NCBI GenBank assembly: GCA_012845835.1
Contig: JABAKD010000002.1
Span: forward strand, 5,764,106 to 5,828,105
Origin: Undaria pinnatifida
Taxonomy: Eukaryota > Sar > Phaeophyceae > Laminariales > Alariaceae
Direction of reading: 5' to 3'
DNA length: 64,000 bases
A program made the translations under genes and the position numbers. How positions within the stretch are numbered: the first letter of the stretch is position 1; each line of letters begins with the position of its first letter. The notes below the pieces were generated by a model. The model saw only the letters and a program-made list of their open reading frames with translations. It ran no database searches and was not told the origin of the DNA. This document shows, one piece after another, positions 41,804 to 53,754 of the stretch.

Positions 41804-42323
41804 ACTTCCCCGACCACGTCACCCGGCTCCCCTTCTCACCACCCGCCCCTCCCTCCGCCCCTGTCTGCTCTCTCTCCCTGCTGTGAACTCTTGAAAATGG
41901 ACGTCCTTTACTCGACAAGAGATAGAAACAGTCAAAAGTTCCACGGAATCTGATGTCGCCGGAGCGTGCGGCGTCCGGGAGTCACAATTGGCGTCCGGAA
42001 TATTTTGCTACAACTTTCTGCGCCTTCACGAACACGCGATTAGGTGAGCTCGCTGCCGCTTCTGTGTCTGCTGGCTGCTCACAGCTGCTGCTTTGAGGCT
42101 GTGATGAGCAACAAACGAAAATTCTTGCATTTACAGCGAACGGACTCAGGAGTTCAACACAATTGTTTGGGCGTTTTGATGCATGGGAAACGGGAGATAA
42201 GCTTCAGCGAACACACAACGTGTTGCACCTGCCATCGGAACATCTGAGGACGAAGTAGGGACGTAGAGGGTAAAGAAGGCGAAACACTCCTAAGTTAAGC
42301 TTCTACGGCAACCGCTCGCGAGT
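41804..42323. promoter_or_regulatory. bidirectional promoter region between AP2A and V-ATPase F
   Basis: 520 bp between two divergent start codons. It must hold both 5' leaders and both core promoters unless further upstream non-coding exons exist. I see no clear TATA box. It is free of the simple repeats that fill the surrounding introns, which fits functional constraint. Confidence 0.6.
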
Positions 42324-42365
42324 ATGGACGAGTCCGGGAAGCTGATTGCCATCATCGGGGACGAG
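42324..42365 (+). CDS. VMA7: V-ATPase F exon 1
   Basis: 14 codons, MDESGKLIAIIGDE, donor GTGAGC, phase 0. A short first exon ending exactly within the family GDEDTVTGF motif. Confidence 0.93.
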
Positions 42366-44460
42366 GTGAGCGAGGAAAAACCTGGGGGGTTCTGAAGAGT
42401 CTGCTTCTAAGCTACTGCTACGCACACAACAACACGAAGAGCGCTTGCTGTATGCTGCTGCTGCTGCACGTACACCTACCTACCTTCAGCCTTTGCTTTG
42501 ATTGCGGTCTCCTCGAGTTCGGGTGTGCATACGTGTGCTGGTGAGGACAGGCAAAGCCTCGAAGCAAAGCAGCACAGCCCGGACCCATGTGCGCTTGTTC
42601 TCTGTCACACGCATGACTGCACGCACAAGAAGAGAGCTTGCTGCTGCAGTACGTGCACGCCTGCTACGTACCTGGCGTGCAACCGCCGTCTCGTTCTCAA
42701 CGTCCACTAGCCTCGCAACATAGCTACGCATACCGCACCCCCGTGCCTCTGTTCTTTATCAGATGCACGATAGCACGGACCACGTTCTCGCACAAAGAGG
42801 GTGCCTGCTGATGTTGCTTCTGTATGTCCGGCTCTAGTGATTGCAGTTGTAGATGTGCTTCTACCTGCTGAGGGCAGGGCCTCGAAGCAACGCCACGCCG
42901 ACCGTACCCAGCAAGTACCCTTCTGTCACACGCGCCGTCTGTACAGCTCCCTGTAGTGCACGGCCGTCTGCCCCATTGTCGACGGTGGTGTACAACCACA
43001 TTTTGTTCCTTTTCTTGGCACTTTTGCAACTCTTATTTTTTCCCGTTTCAATTCCAAGTGTTTTTGCTCCTGCAACGGGTGTTGATGCTGGACAGGACCA
43101 CCGCCAAAACATAAGCCTCTCTAATTCCAAGTATTAAGAGTCCGTTCGTTAATCATGACGCGTACATTCACATTCGCGGTACCATCTTTATCTGGTATCA
43201 CACGCTAATTGTGAGGAGCTTTGAGGCAAATACGATAGTCGCTCGTACAGTAGGTGCTTGCATGCCCTGCTTCCCCCAACCCTCAGTCGGCCACCCCGCA
43301 ACTTTGGGTTTATCTCCTCGTCGCACGGCTGCGTTTGAGGCCGTTTTTCGTGCGCAGCTTAGCTATGCAGGACGGCTGTACGTATAGCGAGGTCGTTCAT
43401 ACCATACAAGTACAGCATATTTATGAAGAATGAAAGCATGACTGACGGTGCCCTCCCATGTTTGAGGGCTCTTCAAACTTCAAAAATCAGATGAGCGTGT
43501 GTTTGTTTAGGTGAACACTCTGGGGGTATATCACTGGGTACCTACCCTAGTACCTGGTACGACCTAACCAAGCAGGTTTGGGAGCCGGGTGCCCTAAGGC
43601 GTATTCCCTACCAAGTGCATTCTTCAATAATATATTAGTTAGCACCTTGTATGTATGAATGAAATATGATACAGCAGGTAAAAAGCGTTACGAACTAATG
43701 CTGATCATATCATACGATGCCAAGCTCAGCATATAGACTAGAATAGCAGTACTCCCGTGTCCCTTGTACCTGGTACGATACACGTTTCTTTTCTTTCCTT
43801 TCCTTTCCTTTCCTTTCCTTTCCTTTCCTTTCCTTTCTCTTCTTATCTTTTCTTTGTTTCTTTTTTCCAATTGACTCATTGACTTGCGCCTGACTTGCGT
43901 ATGCGTAGTGATAGGTACCACGTCTAATTTATACGTGGTAGTCTTTCTTGGGTGTCAAGCGGTATAGTCTAGTCGGTTTTCCCAGGCGCGAGTAATCGTA
44001 TAAATTCGTTGGGACTTTTCCTTGTGCACAAATTTACTTGCGGAAAGCGCGAGAGCGTGAGTTAGCAACACTCGATGAAAAATCGACGAGCAGTGGGATT
44101 GCTGAACCCTATGCGCGATAAAAAATCGAAGGCAAGAACCGGGGGGAAAGGGATGACACCTGTGACCACGGCTTGTCCAGAAGCGGGAAAGTAAAAGTGT
44201 GAGAACGAAAAGAAAAAAATGAGACGTATGCACCAGTATAGACCTGGCACATTGTAGGCTGACTCCCGATTTCACTTTGAATATGTTTCTGGCGGAGGCA
44301 TGAATTGCATCCGCTGTGATATACGTATGCGTGTACCACCTTTGGTTTGTTTGTGTTTTCTCGCTGGGGTATTCCTCAGATCCAGAGTCACTAGAGCCTG
44401 CCCTGTGACCACGGACTTGATTATGCGAGTTACTGTGAAAACATCAAGAACAACAGCAGC

Positions 44461-44494
<34 letters not shown>

Positions 44495-47400
44495 ACCGTA
44501 TACCAGGTAATACATACCTGGTCAGCCGTTCGTTCGTGTTTTGTTCTGTGTACATGGCGACATCCACGCCCAACAACACCCACCACGCGCACAGGCTCTG
44601 TGTATTGCAAAATGGTGATTGTTATCCCTGCGTACTCACATCTCGTACTCGTCGGGAGGATCTTCTTCCTGTACCTCGTAGAGTCGATATAAGTGCCACG
44701 TGCAAGCTAGGTGTTACACCAGGTATGCGAAGTACACGCTCCGCTGTCACATGTTACTAATATGATCGTACCTGGTATGACACGAGACAGACCATGCTGT
44801 TGCTGTTGCTGTTCTTGTACCCCTCGTTTTCACTATCCAGCTTTACGCTCGGCGGTCTACGCAGCATGTCGTGGACACAAGGGCGTACGTACCCTTCTCC
44901 CGTTCTACAGGCCTTGCCTGTTGTCGCGCAGAGGGCTACTGTCATGTGGCATTCGCGCTGCTTGTCGAGTTTCATCCATGTGTACCAACTCGCGCTCGAG
45001 CTTTCGGCGACGTCCGGAGACAGCAGTAGTGAACCAAGTGTTGTATCCCAAGGGCGAATATTTGTATGCTCTGCAATACCCGGGCATAAAATGTGGTTGT
45101 TTGGGTCATACTATTGTGGGTGCCCTAGGCACTTTGTACGTGATACCCTACTAGACAAACCCTTGAAAATATTGTTACATCACCGCTCGAAAGCAGAGGA
45201 CAGGCAACGACGGTAGCAGCCGCTTCCGAAACACTTTGAGGACAGACACTCAGCATACTCGCCGCTGTACTATACGAACAAGCGAGTCGAGCGGAACCAA
45301 GACGGGACGATTCGAGATCATGGGAGACAAGCTCAGCCAGGACGAGATCAGTCCAGTCGAAATATGTTTAGGTCAGTCGATACGAGATCAACCGAAATGA
45401 GATCCGTCGAGACAAGGCGAGATCAGTCGAGTCTAGTTCCGTCGAGATGAGTCGAACCGAGACCGGTCGAGATCAATCGAGTCGAGTTGAAACCAAATGG
45501 TTCGGTCGAGATGGGTCGATATGATACCGGGCAGTCGAGAGTCGAGATCAGTCGAGTCAAACTCAGTCGAATGGAACTCAGTAGACCCAAACTCAGTCGA
45601 GTCGAACTCCGTCGAGGCGAGATCTTTCGAAACGAGGTCATTCGAAACGGGATTTGTCGAGACGAGATCAGTCGAGTCGATAGTAGCTGTATCAAGGCAA
45701 GTCGAGCCGAGGGCGACCAATCGTGAGGATGGGTCGAAATAATATATGAGTTTCGACAAAATCTTCGATCTCACAGCTGGAGTGTATTTTAATTTTTATA
45801 ATATACCTAGTACCTGATGTATTATTAGTCGAGAGGATATCGGTCGGTCAAGCCCAAATCCACGAATCGAGCTGAGTCGTGTGTCGAGAGTACCGCTGCA
45901 GTGGGGGGCTGCCCCAATAGTGCCGGTGTGTGCCAGCCCAATATACCGGCATTATCTAGGGCACCGGCACTATTGAGAACAAGTTTACTATAAAGGGCTC
46001 CTTTTGGGCCGAGCGATTTGACCGGCACTACAGAAAGCGGTGACACTATTCAGCCAGCATTATTGAGAGCCCTCGCTGTAGTCGAGTCGAGACGAGACGC
46101 GCAGAGATGAATCGAGAATAGTCGACACGAGTCTAATTACGAGACTTGATAACTTGAGTGTTGAGACCAGATGAGTGTCGAGACGAGATGAGCCGAGTCG
46201 AGTCGAGTAGAGACATCGCTGGTCGAACGCAGGGAAAAGCCAACGCTGACGGTGGTTGGTGATTGCCCCCCCTCTCACATGCTTGAGCGGTGCGCGCTGG
46301 CTGAGGCTCGCGCGGTCTATGGCAGATTTTCTGCTCTTTTTTGCTCGTAGTGAAACATGTTTGAGCGGCTCGCGGTCTCTACCTTTTGTACGAGTGCAGT
46401 AAGCGCCCTCTGATACGACCGGGGTCCTCGCCCAGGCTATATTATTTTTTTTGAGAAAGGGTAGGGTGTGCTCCACTGCAACGTCGTTATACCCGCTCCC
46501 CTGTTCCTTACGTACCTGTAAATACCAGGCAGTTTTATGGTTTTGCTATTTCTTACGAGAGGGCCGGTAGTGTCGACGAGTCGAGTCCAAACAAGTCCAG
46601 ACGATGACGAGACGAGTCGAGATGAGTTCGGTGCAGGTTATGGTATGAATCGAGTAGGAGTCGAGACGAGGCGAAGTTAACCGAACCGAGACGGGATGGA
46701 ACGGGGCTGGCGGAGTAGCGTGGAATCGAGACGAAACGATATAAGTCTACGGGGTAAAGGGATTACATACGGGTTTTTCAGGTATATGAAGCCTCTGCTG
46801 TAGGAAAGGTTCCCAATGAACGTGGCAGCGTCTCCCCGCCGCCACGGGCACTTTTTCTTACGCGCGATGTGAGGCAAAGAGTGAGCCTTCCTTCACTTTG
46901 CGGTGAACGGCGTGAGAGCTCAAGGCGATCTCTGACATCGGCGTACCGGTTTGGTCGTGCACCGAATATGCCGGGATGACCGGAATATCTTCGGATGGGT
47001 TGTACCGTCCGTTGGATCTTCCGATTGTACATGTGTGGAACGATCGTTCCACGTGCCTTTCCCAAGACCTGTCCTCCACAAGTACTTGTGTTTCTTGCCA
47101 CGGTAGCCGCCACAAAAAAACTTCCGGATTCGCGCGCCTCTCCGACCGAGCACGTCCACGCGTTCATCGGTCCGCCATATACGAGAGCGTTCGAGCGCGT
47201 GAGCGGACGGACGAACTACCACCGTCGCCGCTGTCCGTCCCTGCTTCCCGCCGGCGATGTCTAGACGCGTCTAATCTCATCCCGACTGGAGTCGTCTCAT
47301 TTAATTTCGATATCGTCGGTCCGCCCCTCCCTAATTAAAAAAAATATGAATTCCACCCCATTTATTCCCTAGAATCTAGATTAGCTCCTCGTGGAAAACA

Positions 47401-49975
47401 TAGGAAGTGTTTTTTGTGGAGGCGATCGGGGAAAGAAACGCAGATTTACAAGGTAACTATTGTGAAGACTCCTTCGGCACTTGAGAGGGAAAATAGGACA
47501 AACAGCTGACCCTCCCCACACACCCCGCTATCCCTTCACTCCCTGCACCTGTTCCCTCTCCCCCGGCCGCGTGATGCTTGTTGTCTGTTTGTGTTTGGCC
47601 GCATCCCGTTTGTTTACCGGCTTTTGGGTGCTGGCTGGAAAAACCCCTTTTCAGGATACGGTAACCGGGTTTTTGTTGGCGGGAGTGGGCCACCGTACAG
47701 TCAACACTACCAACTTCCTCGTCGTCAAGAACGGTAAGCGAGCGACACTTTTTGCTTTGTTTTCGTTTTTGCCCCGCTTCTGTTCCCGCTGTCCGTTGCA
47801 TTGAGATGAACGATAGTGGGGCCTATATATATGGCGGTCAGGACAAGACGGCCACTCGAGACAAGGCGCCCATAATCGGCTTACACCACCGAGCTCGATA
47901 TATGGCGATATTGGCCCTATTTCATAGCGTTACACGCCCTATATTCATTCCCCATGCTCGACTCCACTTCAACACAAAACCTCCACTGCTGTTCCTCTCC
48001 CTGAGAGAGAAGAGATAGCCCACACCCCTACTGCTGCTGCTCCTGCTGCAAACACGGACGTACCCCTAAAGTACAACGAGCAGTGGGGATAAGCAGGATG
48101 CCCTGTGCGGCAGAGGCGAACTGTGCCTTGAACGCTTTGTAGTACGGTGCTGTCGTTTCTCGTTCCGTGCAGCCCTTTGCTTCATCTGCTGGTCTGTAGC
48201 ACGCTGTACTGTGCAACTTGTTCCGTATTCACTCGATAGGGAGGTACCGCCGTATTTTGAGGAAGTACTAAAATCGCAAAAGGGCGACCCTCCGCCCTGT
48301 AATTTATAGGGCGACCTTTCGATACAGGGCGGTGATAATTCCTTCGCGCTATACCGCCTTCTATAGACCCCACTAACGGTAGTGCATTAATGAGTTTGTT
48401 TAGGGGTGATGATGGTGGTGGTGGTGGTGACATTGGTCATGGTGATGTGGTGGTGGTGATGTTGTTGTTGTTGTTGTTGTTGCTATTGTTGTTGCTGCCA
48501 ATGCCCTTACCGTCGCCAAAGTTTTTGTCGTTGACGTTGATGTTGTCAACGCATTTGCTGTTGTCCTTCATCTCCCCCCCACCCCCGCGCGCGCTGTAGA
48601 CACTACCGTTTCTCAGATCGAGGAAGCGTTCAACCGCCTGACCAGCAGGGATGACGTAGCGATCGTCCTCATCAACCAGCACGTTGCCAATGAGATTCGC
48701 CACGTGCTCGGTTCCTACTCCAAGACCATCCCCACCGTGCTGGAAATCCCCAGCAAGGACGTCCCGTGAGTTTTATTTGTTGTGCTCGGTATACTACAGT
48801 TTCGCCTCAGCCCTTTCGATGTTCTGGAGTTATGACAATTTGGACTTGAGAATTCTGGAAGAATTGGCTCGATTTTTGCACTAGGAAATATTTTTATTTT
48901 TATTTTTGTAATGTAGGACGCACCCTGCTTCACATAAGAACTTGAGCCTGCCCCAAAGCAGGATTTTGTTCAGTGGTGTCGTGTACTGTACAGTCTCCGC
49001 CATGATTCGTGCATATCGTCTCCCATGATTGCGATTTGTGTTCGTCCGTCGTGCGTCCGTGCGTTATGTGTGTCCACCTTCTGTCAATGTTTTCAGCTCA
49101 AGAGTGAGATGCTTCCAATGTGGTCCTTGTTTTGCATCAGGTACAAGGCATTCGCCCCCCCCCCCTCCCAAACAATACCCTGCCACCTATGAATGGTGCG
49201 CGTCGGGCCGCTCTTTTGCGATGTCCTACTCCCCCCCCCCCCTTCCCGCCCCTCTTAAAATATAGATACCAGGTATAATAGTTGGCCTTTGTTGGCACCG
49301 ACGCTGTAAAACATTTTATGTATATTGGGGTTGCCGTCGGTTGGCAACGACGCTGTAGAACATGCCAATCACTGCGTGAGCTAGACAACCAGGGTACATA
49401 TTTTTTTTGACGGTCACTATGATGGTTATCGAGTTAGGTCATATCGTACGGGGTGGGGAAACCTAATTTCGCACAAGGGGAATGATCGCATCACGTAGTG
49501 TGAATACGGTAAGGCACTCACAAGGCAGTTACATAGTAATACCCATTGCTGTCTCTGGAGTGACCATACCAGAAAACAAAGTAACTCATTGGCGCTGTCA
49601 TCCACAAGCAAGGAAGTAGGCACAAGGTGCCGAAGTCCGCCTTACGAGCGGTTCTTGGAAGGATGCAGTTCACCCTTCATGAGACTTTCCGAACACCCCC
49701 CGGCGCTTCGCGCTTGGTGCAAGCAATGTCTGCCTGGTTGGTGAAAATCCGACGTGCTCCGTCCCGGCATGGTAGGGATGCGAGGGTCTATGGTCATACG
49801 ACTACACGGCCATGCACAAACTGAGTACTCCCCCCCCTCCCGCCGTCCCTCCCTCCTGCCCCCCGCCCCCCCGTCCGCTCCAAATGAACGGCGACTTGAC
49901 GTTGACAGGTATGACCCTGAGCAAGACTACATTATGCAGCGAATCAACATGATGCTCGGAGCGGCGCAGTCATAA
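42324..49975 (+). CDS. VMA7: V-type proton ATPase subunit F, 4-exon gene (whole span)
   Basis: Subunit F of the V1 sector; with subunit D it forms the central rotor that couples ATP hydrolysis to proton pumping into vacuoles and endomembrane vesicles. Four exons (42+79+166+67 nt) give 354 nt, 117 residues plus stop, close to the usual 115-130. Recognised by IAIIGDE-DTVTGFLLAG, NFLVVKN, TTVSQIEEAF, VAIVLINQHVANEIR, IPTVLEIPSKD and the terminal YDPEQDYIMQRI. All introns are GT-AG and all phases agree (0, 1, 2). The first Met at 42324 opens directly onto the conserved GKLIAIIGDE strand. Introns are 5289, 866 and 1143 bp and repeat-rich. It diverges from AP2A. Confidence 0.95.
43794..43842. repeat. 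(CCTTT)n microsatellite
   Basis: About nine CCTTT units in V-ATPase F intron 1. Confidence 0.95.
43985..44440 (+). repeat. Composite: SINE-like body then ~225-bp repeat
   Basis: 43990-44200 matches the reversed 3300-3510 (GGAAAGCGCGAGAGCGTGAG, GAGCAGTGGGATTGCTGAAC); 44215-44440 matches reversed 40745-40970. (AAC)n follows at 44450-44500. Confidence 0.85.
45285..45735. repeat. GTCGAG-rich satellite
   Basis: Degenerate units like GTCGAGACGAGATCA over about 450 bp; further blocks at 46078-46215 and 46565-46745. V-ATPase F intron 1. Confidence 0.9.
45890..46083. mobile_element. MITE-like element, AATAGTGCCGG type
   Basis: CTGCAGTGGGGGGCTGCC...CAATAGTGCCGG at the left is answered by an imperfect inverse ending AGAGCCCTCGCTGTAG. 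It interrupts the GTCGAG satellite. Confidence 0.7.
46750..47340. other. Overlapping open frames of unknown nature in V-ATPase F intron 1
   Basis: Three minus-strand frames and one plus-strand frame of 85-130 codons overlap in GC-rich sequence. One minus frame (46858-47115) has a protein-like composition, but I recognise no family. It might be an eroded transposable-element gene or chance. Confidence 0.2.
47655..47733 (+). CDS. VMA7: V-ATPase F exon 2
   Basis: 26 codons plus 1 nt, acceptor TTTCAG, donor GTAAGC. DTVTGFLLAGVG then NTTNFLVVKN, highly conserved in subunit F. Confidence 0.95.
48405..48500. repeat. GGT/GTT trinucleotide tract
   Basis: (GGT)n then (GTT)n in V-ATPase F intron 2, about 100 bp before exon 3. 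Confidence 0.93.
48600..48765 (+). CDS. VMA7: V-ATPase F exon 3
   Basis: 2 nt, 54 codons, 2 nt; acceptor GCTGTAG, donor GTGAGT. Encodes TTVSQIEEAFNRLTSRDDVA and IVLINQHVANEIR, IPTVLEIPSKDV. Confidence 0.95.
49284..49825 (+). repeat. Dispersed ~500-bp element, copy 1
   Basis: Co-linear with 59757-60250: GTCGGTTGGCAACGACGCTG, ATCACGTAGTG, ACTGCTGTCTCTGGA-like, and CGCTTCGCGCTTGGTGCAAG. It covers most of V-ATPase F intron 3. No coding frame is kept between copies. Confidence 0.9.
49909..49975 (+). CDS. VMA7: V-ATPase F exon 4 (stop codon)
   Basis: 1 nt plus 21 codons and TAA; acceptor TTGACAG. Encodes YDPEQDYIMQRINMMLGAAQ and a last Ser. Confidence 0.94.
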
Positions 49976-49982
49976 CCTGGCC

Positions 49983-50126
49983 TGCCCTACCCGTATCTTA
50001 CTCTACCCTACCCTCCTCTACTCCACCCTACCCTACCTTACCCTACCCTACCCTTCTATACCCCTACCCTACCCTTCTCTACCCTACCCTACTCTACCAT
50101 ACCCCTACCCTATCCTTACCCTCTTT
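49983..50126. repeat. (CCCTA)n array right after the V-ATPase F stop
   Basis: Degenerate TACCC units starting 8 nt after the stop codon, opposite in orientation to the array at 19855-20325. It lies in the presumed 3' untranslated region. Confidence 0.95.
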
Positions 50127-50574
50127 TCGGCAGTCATGGCCCATGTTTTTGGATTGCTTAGAACCAGAGGCAGTTTTGTTTTGGAGTACAAGGATACCAA
50201 GGAATGGCCACCAAATGAAGTGATAGCTCTCGTTGATAAGGAGCACGGTCATCTTGGGGGGGGGGGCAAGGTGGCGAGGGAGGGGGGAGTCTCGCGTTTT
50301 TTGCGCCGCAGGAAAGAGTGAGGCAAGAGCAATCCGGAAGAAGAGTTTGGCGGCATGACGGTGCAGCTTTATCGGCGGGCAGATCCCCGCCCTGTACGCG
50401 TTTCCCGCGGTTTGTTTTTCGTTCGTGTTCTTGTGTTCGTTTTACCGGCGGCTATGAGAGATACTTAAATCATTTGCTGTTTGCTAGGACCACTAACAAG
50501 ATGGCGGCAGGAGGGGGGCGGGGGGTCTGGATTGGAAAGGAGGCAGGGGAGGGAGGGGACAGGGGGGTGGGAGT

Positions 50575-50690
50575 GGGGGGGTGGAGGAAGCGGAGGGGGG
50601 AGTCTGGCAGATGCCATCAGGGGATGGCATCTGGGGGGGTGGAGGAAGCGGAGGGGGGAGTCTGGCAGATGCCATCAGGGGATGGCGGCT
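50575..50690. repeat. 58-bp tandem duplication
   Basis: GTGGAGGAAGCGGAGGGGGG at 50581 and 50639, both followed by GCAGATGCCATCAGGGGATG. No gene recognised between 50127 and 52600. Confidence 0.9.
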
Positions 50691-52699
50691 TGTTTGGTGT
50701 TCTCTCTCGCTAGGTGTGCTTAGCTCTCGCGTGTTGTATGCCGATATCCGGTTGGTGATATACCGCTGTGTGGTTCCGCACAGGATGAATACGAGCAAGT
50801 AAGCGGGCGGAGGGCGGGGGGCATTGCACGCGGTACGCTACCCAGTCCGCTCTACGTACAAGTACTATAATTTTATTTTGTTTGTTCAGGGCGTTTGTCG
50901 CGCTTATGCATGCTTCTGCTATGCCACGACTTGAAATATTTATGTTTTGTTGTGTTCGTTGCTCGACTGATGTAACTATCTCGGCGCGTGAAGAGGCGAA
51001 AAAAAGACAATAATAAAAAAAGACGATGGCGAACAGTACATGCCACATTTTTCCAGTGCCCTTTATAGTAACTCGGACTCCTGAGTTAGGGGATGGTATG
51101 CTCTTTTACCCAAACCACACTTCACGGGGTTGTACAACACACTCGTACGTACCAGGTACCTGGTACATAACATGACAGTTGTCGGGCTGGAGATCAAACG
51201 GGATCACGCCTACGATAGAGAGGTATATTTCAGGGCCTCGTATTTTTGCAGCTCATTATCGCACGCGTGTCTCCTTTTGGGCTTTTCCGTTCCTTGTAAA
51301 TCACCGTCATACAATTGTGTGTTGCTCGGTCGGCGCCTGTAAAATACTAGTGCACGTCAATTTTCGAGTGGAGGTTTGATCATTAACCGCTCGCGCGAAT
51401 GACCCAAATTTGGTAGTCCAAATCGGGGTATACCCCCCCAGCCCTAGCCTTGGTTACGGACTGGTCGCGGAATCGTGCTCAAGGTGCAACGCATACAAGA
51501 ACTGGCGCATTGCGCCGAGTACGCATCGTTGCCGTGTGAAGATGGGTGTGGAGCGTCTGTGATCGGTTTGACGAAAAAAATGACCAGTGGAGAACCCGCC
51601 AGAGTCATGCCTGGGAAACGAATTCGTGCAGTCGCTTGAGAGTGGGTCACACCGGCAAAGCAAGTCAAGCTACGGTAGTACCATACACTCTGATGGTCTA
51701 TTATCTGAGGACCCAACGCCACCCGCTCTAATTGTGAAAACGGTTAAACGACAGCTGCCGACGAACGAATTCTGCGTGGTTATTTTTCTTTTCTTGGGGC
51801 TTGGGTCTTGACTGAGCACTTTGGCTCCGCTGTGATCACGCCGGAGGGGCAATTATCTGCGCTATGCACACGACACGTACTTGTCGATACGATTTCCCTT
51901 TCTTTGTTTCCGTACGCTTGCAATATGTCATCTCCACTTTACTTGTATTAAAACTGTTTTATTTGCGCCACACGTGAGTTTTGTCCACCTCCACAAAAAT
52001 ATCAACGGACAAGCACATGCGGATGGTAACTACCAGGTACACAGTAAACTGTTAATATTATCGGCTTGTGTAATTTAGCCAAATGTGATATAATTCATTC
52101 AGCAGGAGGGGGAGGAGGCCTAGAGTAGCACATGTCTAGGCTTCCTCTCGCACAGAGAGCCTGTGTGTCCGAGGCTGATCCACAACCCACGGCGAGCACC
52201 TCGCAGTCGGTCACGTGGCGCAGGCTGACCACACCACGATGACACGATACCGTTCGCGCCACTATTGACTAAAGTGTATTAAGATGTTTGCAATTATTAA
52301 TATAATTATAATGGTTCTTATTTTTCCGTCTGATTCATTCGACGATCTTTGTTCCTGTTCGGGGAACACATTTTTTGTCTGCGGCGGAATGCTGGGCTTC
52401 CGATGAAAACGAGGCAAGCACAGAGCGAGTGCCGTGCGCCCGCTGCTGCTGTGCTGCCGTTGCTGCAGGGCCTCGGGGCCATCCCCCCCACACAGCAGGT
52501 AGACCTTCAATGTTGAAATCTTCTGCTGATGCCCGAAAGCCGCGTGTGCATTCCCTCCCTCCCCCGGCCGACTGCATACCTCAACCTTTCCAGCGCGGTC
52601 CGCGAATTGTCTGAACATCACAGTCTGGGTCTACGGACCTTTTCTACTCTCTGAAGCACTTCGTAGATCAGAGAGCAAATAACCCACGGCTGTATATAC

Positions 52700-53545
52700 G
52701 TAGACTAGATCGTCGTTTGGGTTTTGGATCCACCCACCGCCGTGCACGGCGGCATGGCGAAGTCCTGTAGGAGATCCAGTTCTCGGGCGGTGATGGCCCT
52801 GTCGTCGTCGTCTGCCCAGATCCTGCTCGCCCTGACCGTCCTGCTAGCTCCTTCGTCGTGGGATGGCCTCCAGTGCTGTCCCGGTCGGCTTCGATGCTGG
52901 ACATCGTCATCGTCAACGTTAGCTCTGCGTACCACCACCACTGCTGTACCTGGGAGCTCCTCTGGAAGGTCGGTGGCGGGGTTTGCTCTTGCAGGCGAGT
53001 GGAGAATTGGGAGGGGTCGTCTCGGTCGAGACCGCATGCTGCATGCGTAAGGACTGCATTGTGCATGGCTCGACAGAGAGTGATGTGTGTTGTATAGTCT
53101 AGACTACACAAATACCTGGTAGTTATCACGTAAGGCAATAAATACCACATGACAATACCACATGATTCTTGCATGATCAAAAGATTTCTCAGTTGAGGTG
53201 CTGCTATTAATAACTGTGCGTACAAGCATTAATAGTGGTAGGAGGAAGGAAGGTCGGCAGTGGCATACGTATACGCCCTTTGCCTTGCCAGTGGGTGCAG
53301 ACAGGGGAAAGGGGGGGGGTGTCGTCAGGAGATCGGTGTGCGTGTCGTCTCGATCGAGACCGCACGTTGCTTATATATAGGATTGCAGTGCACATGCATG
53401 GCTCGATGGGAGTGCGGGGTGTGTGTTCGTTTGTGTGATGTGCCACGGCAGCTGTGCGCAAGAGTAGATCTGGGAGGTCACTCGCGGGGTACGCCCTTGT
53501 CGGTGAGGGGGTTCGTCTCGATCGAGACCGTTGTCGCCTAAGTGT
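52700..53545. other. GC-rich region with overlapping open frames and repeated GTCTCGxTCGAGAC palindrome
   Basis: Open frames exist on both strands at 52705-53050; one plus frame has a hydrophobic segment like a signal peptide, but none is recognised. GTCTCGRTCGAGAC occurs at 53019, 53347 and 53515 within related ~100-bp surroundings. Confidence 0.3.
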
Positions 53546-53562
53546 GCCTACTGTACGTAGTA

Positions 53563-53754
53563 TCAAACTGCATGTTTCGGCCGGGGGAGGGTGTGGCGGC
53601 TACCAACTATAACAGAGTCATAGTACTACAGTTAAGTCGTGTAGTAATGGCCCTTCTGTCAAACTGCATGTTTCGGCCCGGGGGGGGCGTGTGGCGGCTG
53701 CTAACAGTAACAGAGTAATAGTACTATAGTATGTCGTATAGTAATGATCCTGCT
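53563..53754. repeat. 96-bp tandem duplication
   Basis: TCAAACTGCATGTTTCGGCC at 53563 and 53659; both copies continue through AACAGAGTxATAGTACTA. 53755-55253 shows no recognised gene. Confidence 0.92.

Noticed and set aside
50136-50321. Open frame MAHVFGLLRTRG after the V-ATPase F gene
   Set aside because: It follows a good acceptor-like TTCGGCAG, but V-ATPase F already ends with its conserved C-terminus and no partner exon was found.
52668-53225. Candidate gene on either strand near 52.7-53.2 kb
   Set aside because: Three frames are open at once in GC-rich sequence, none resembles a known family, and no clear splice sites with consistent phase were found.
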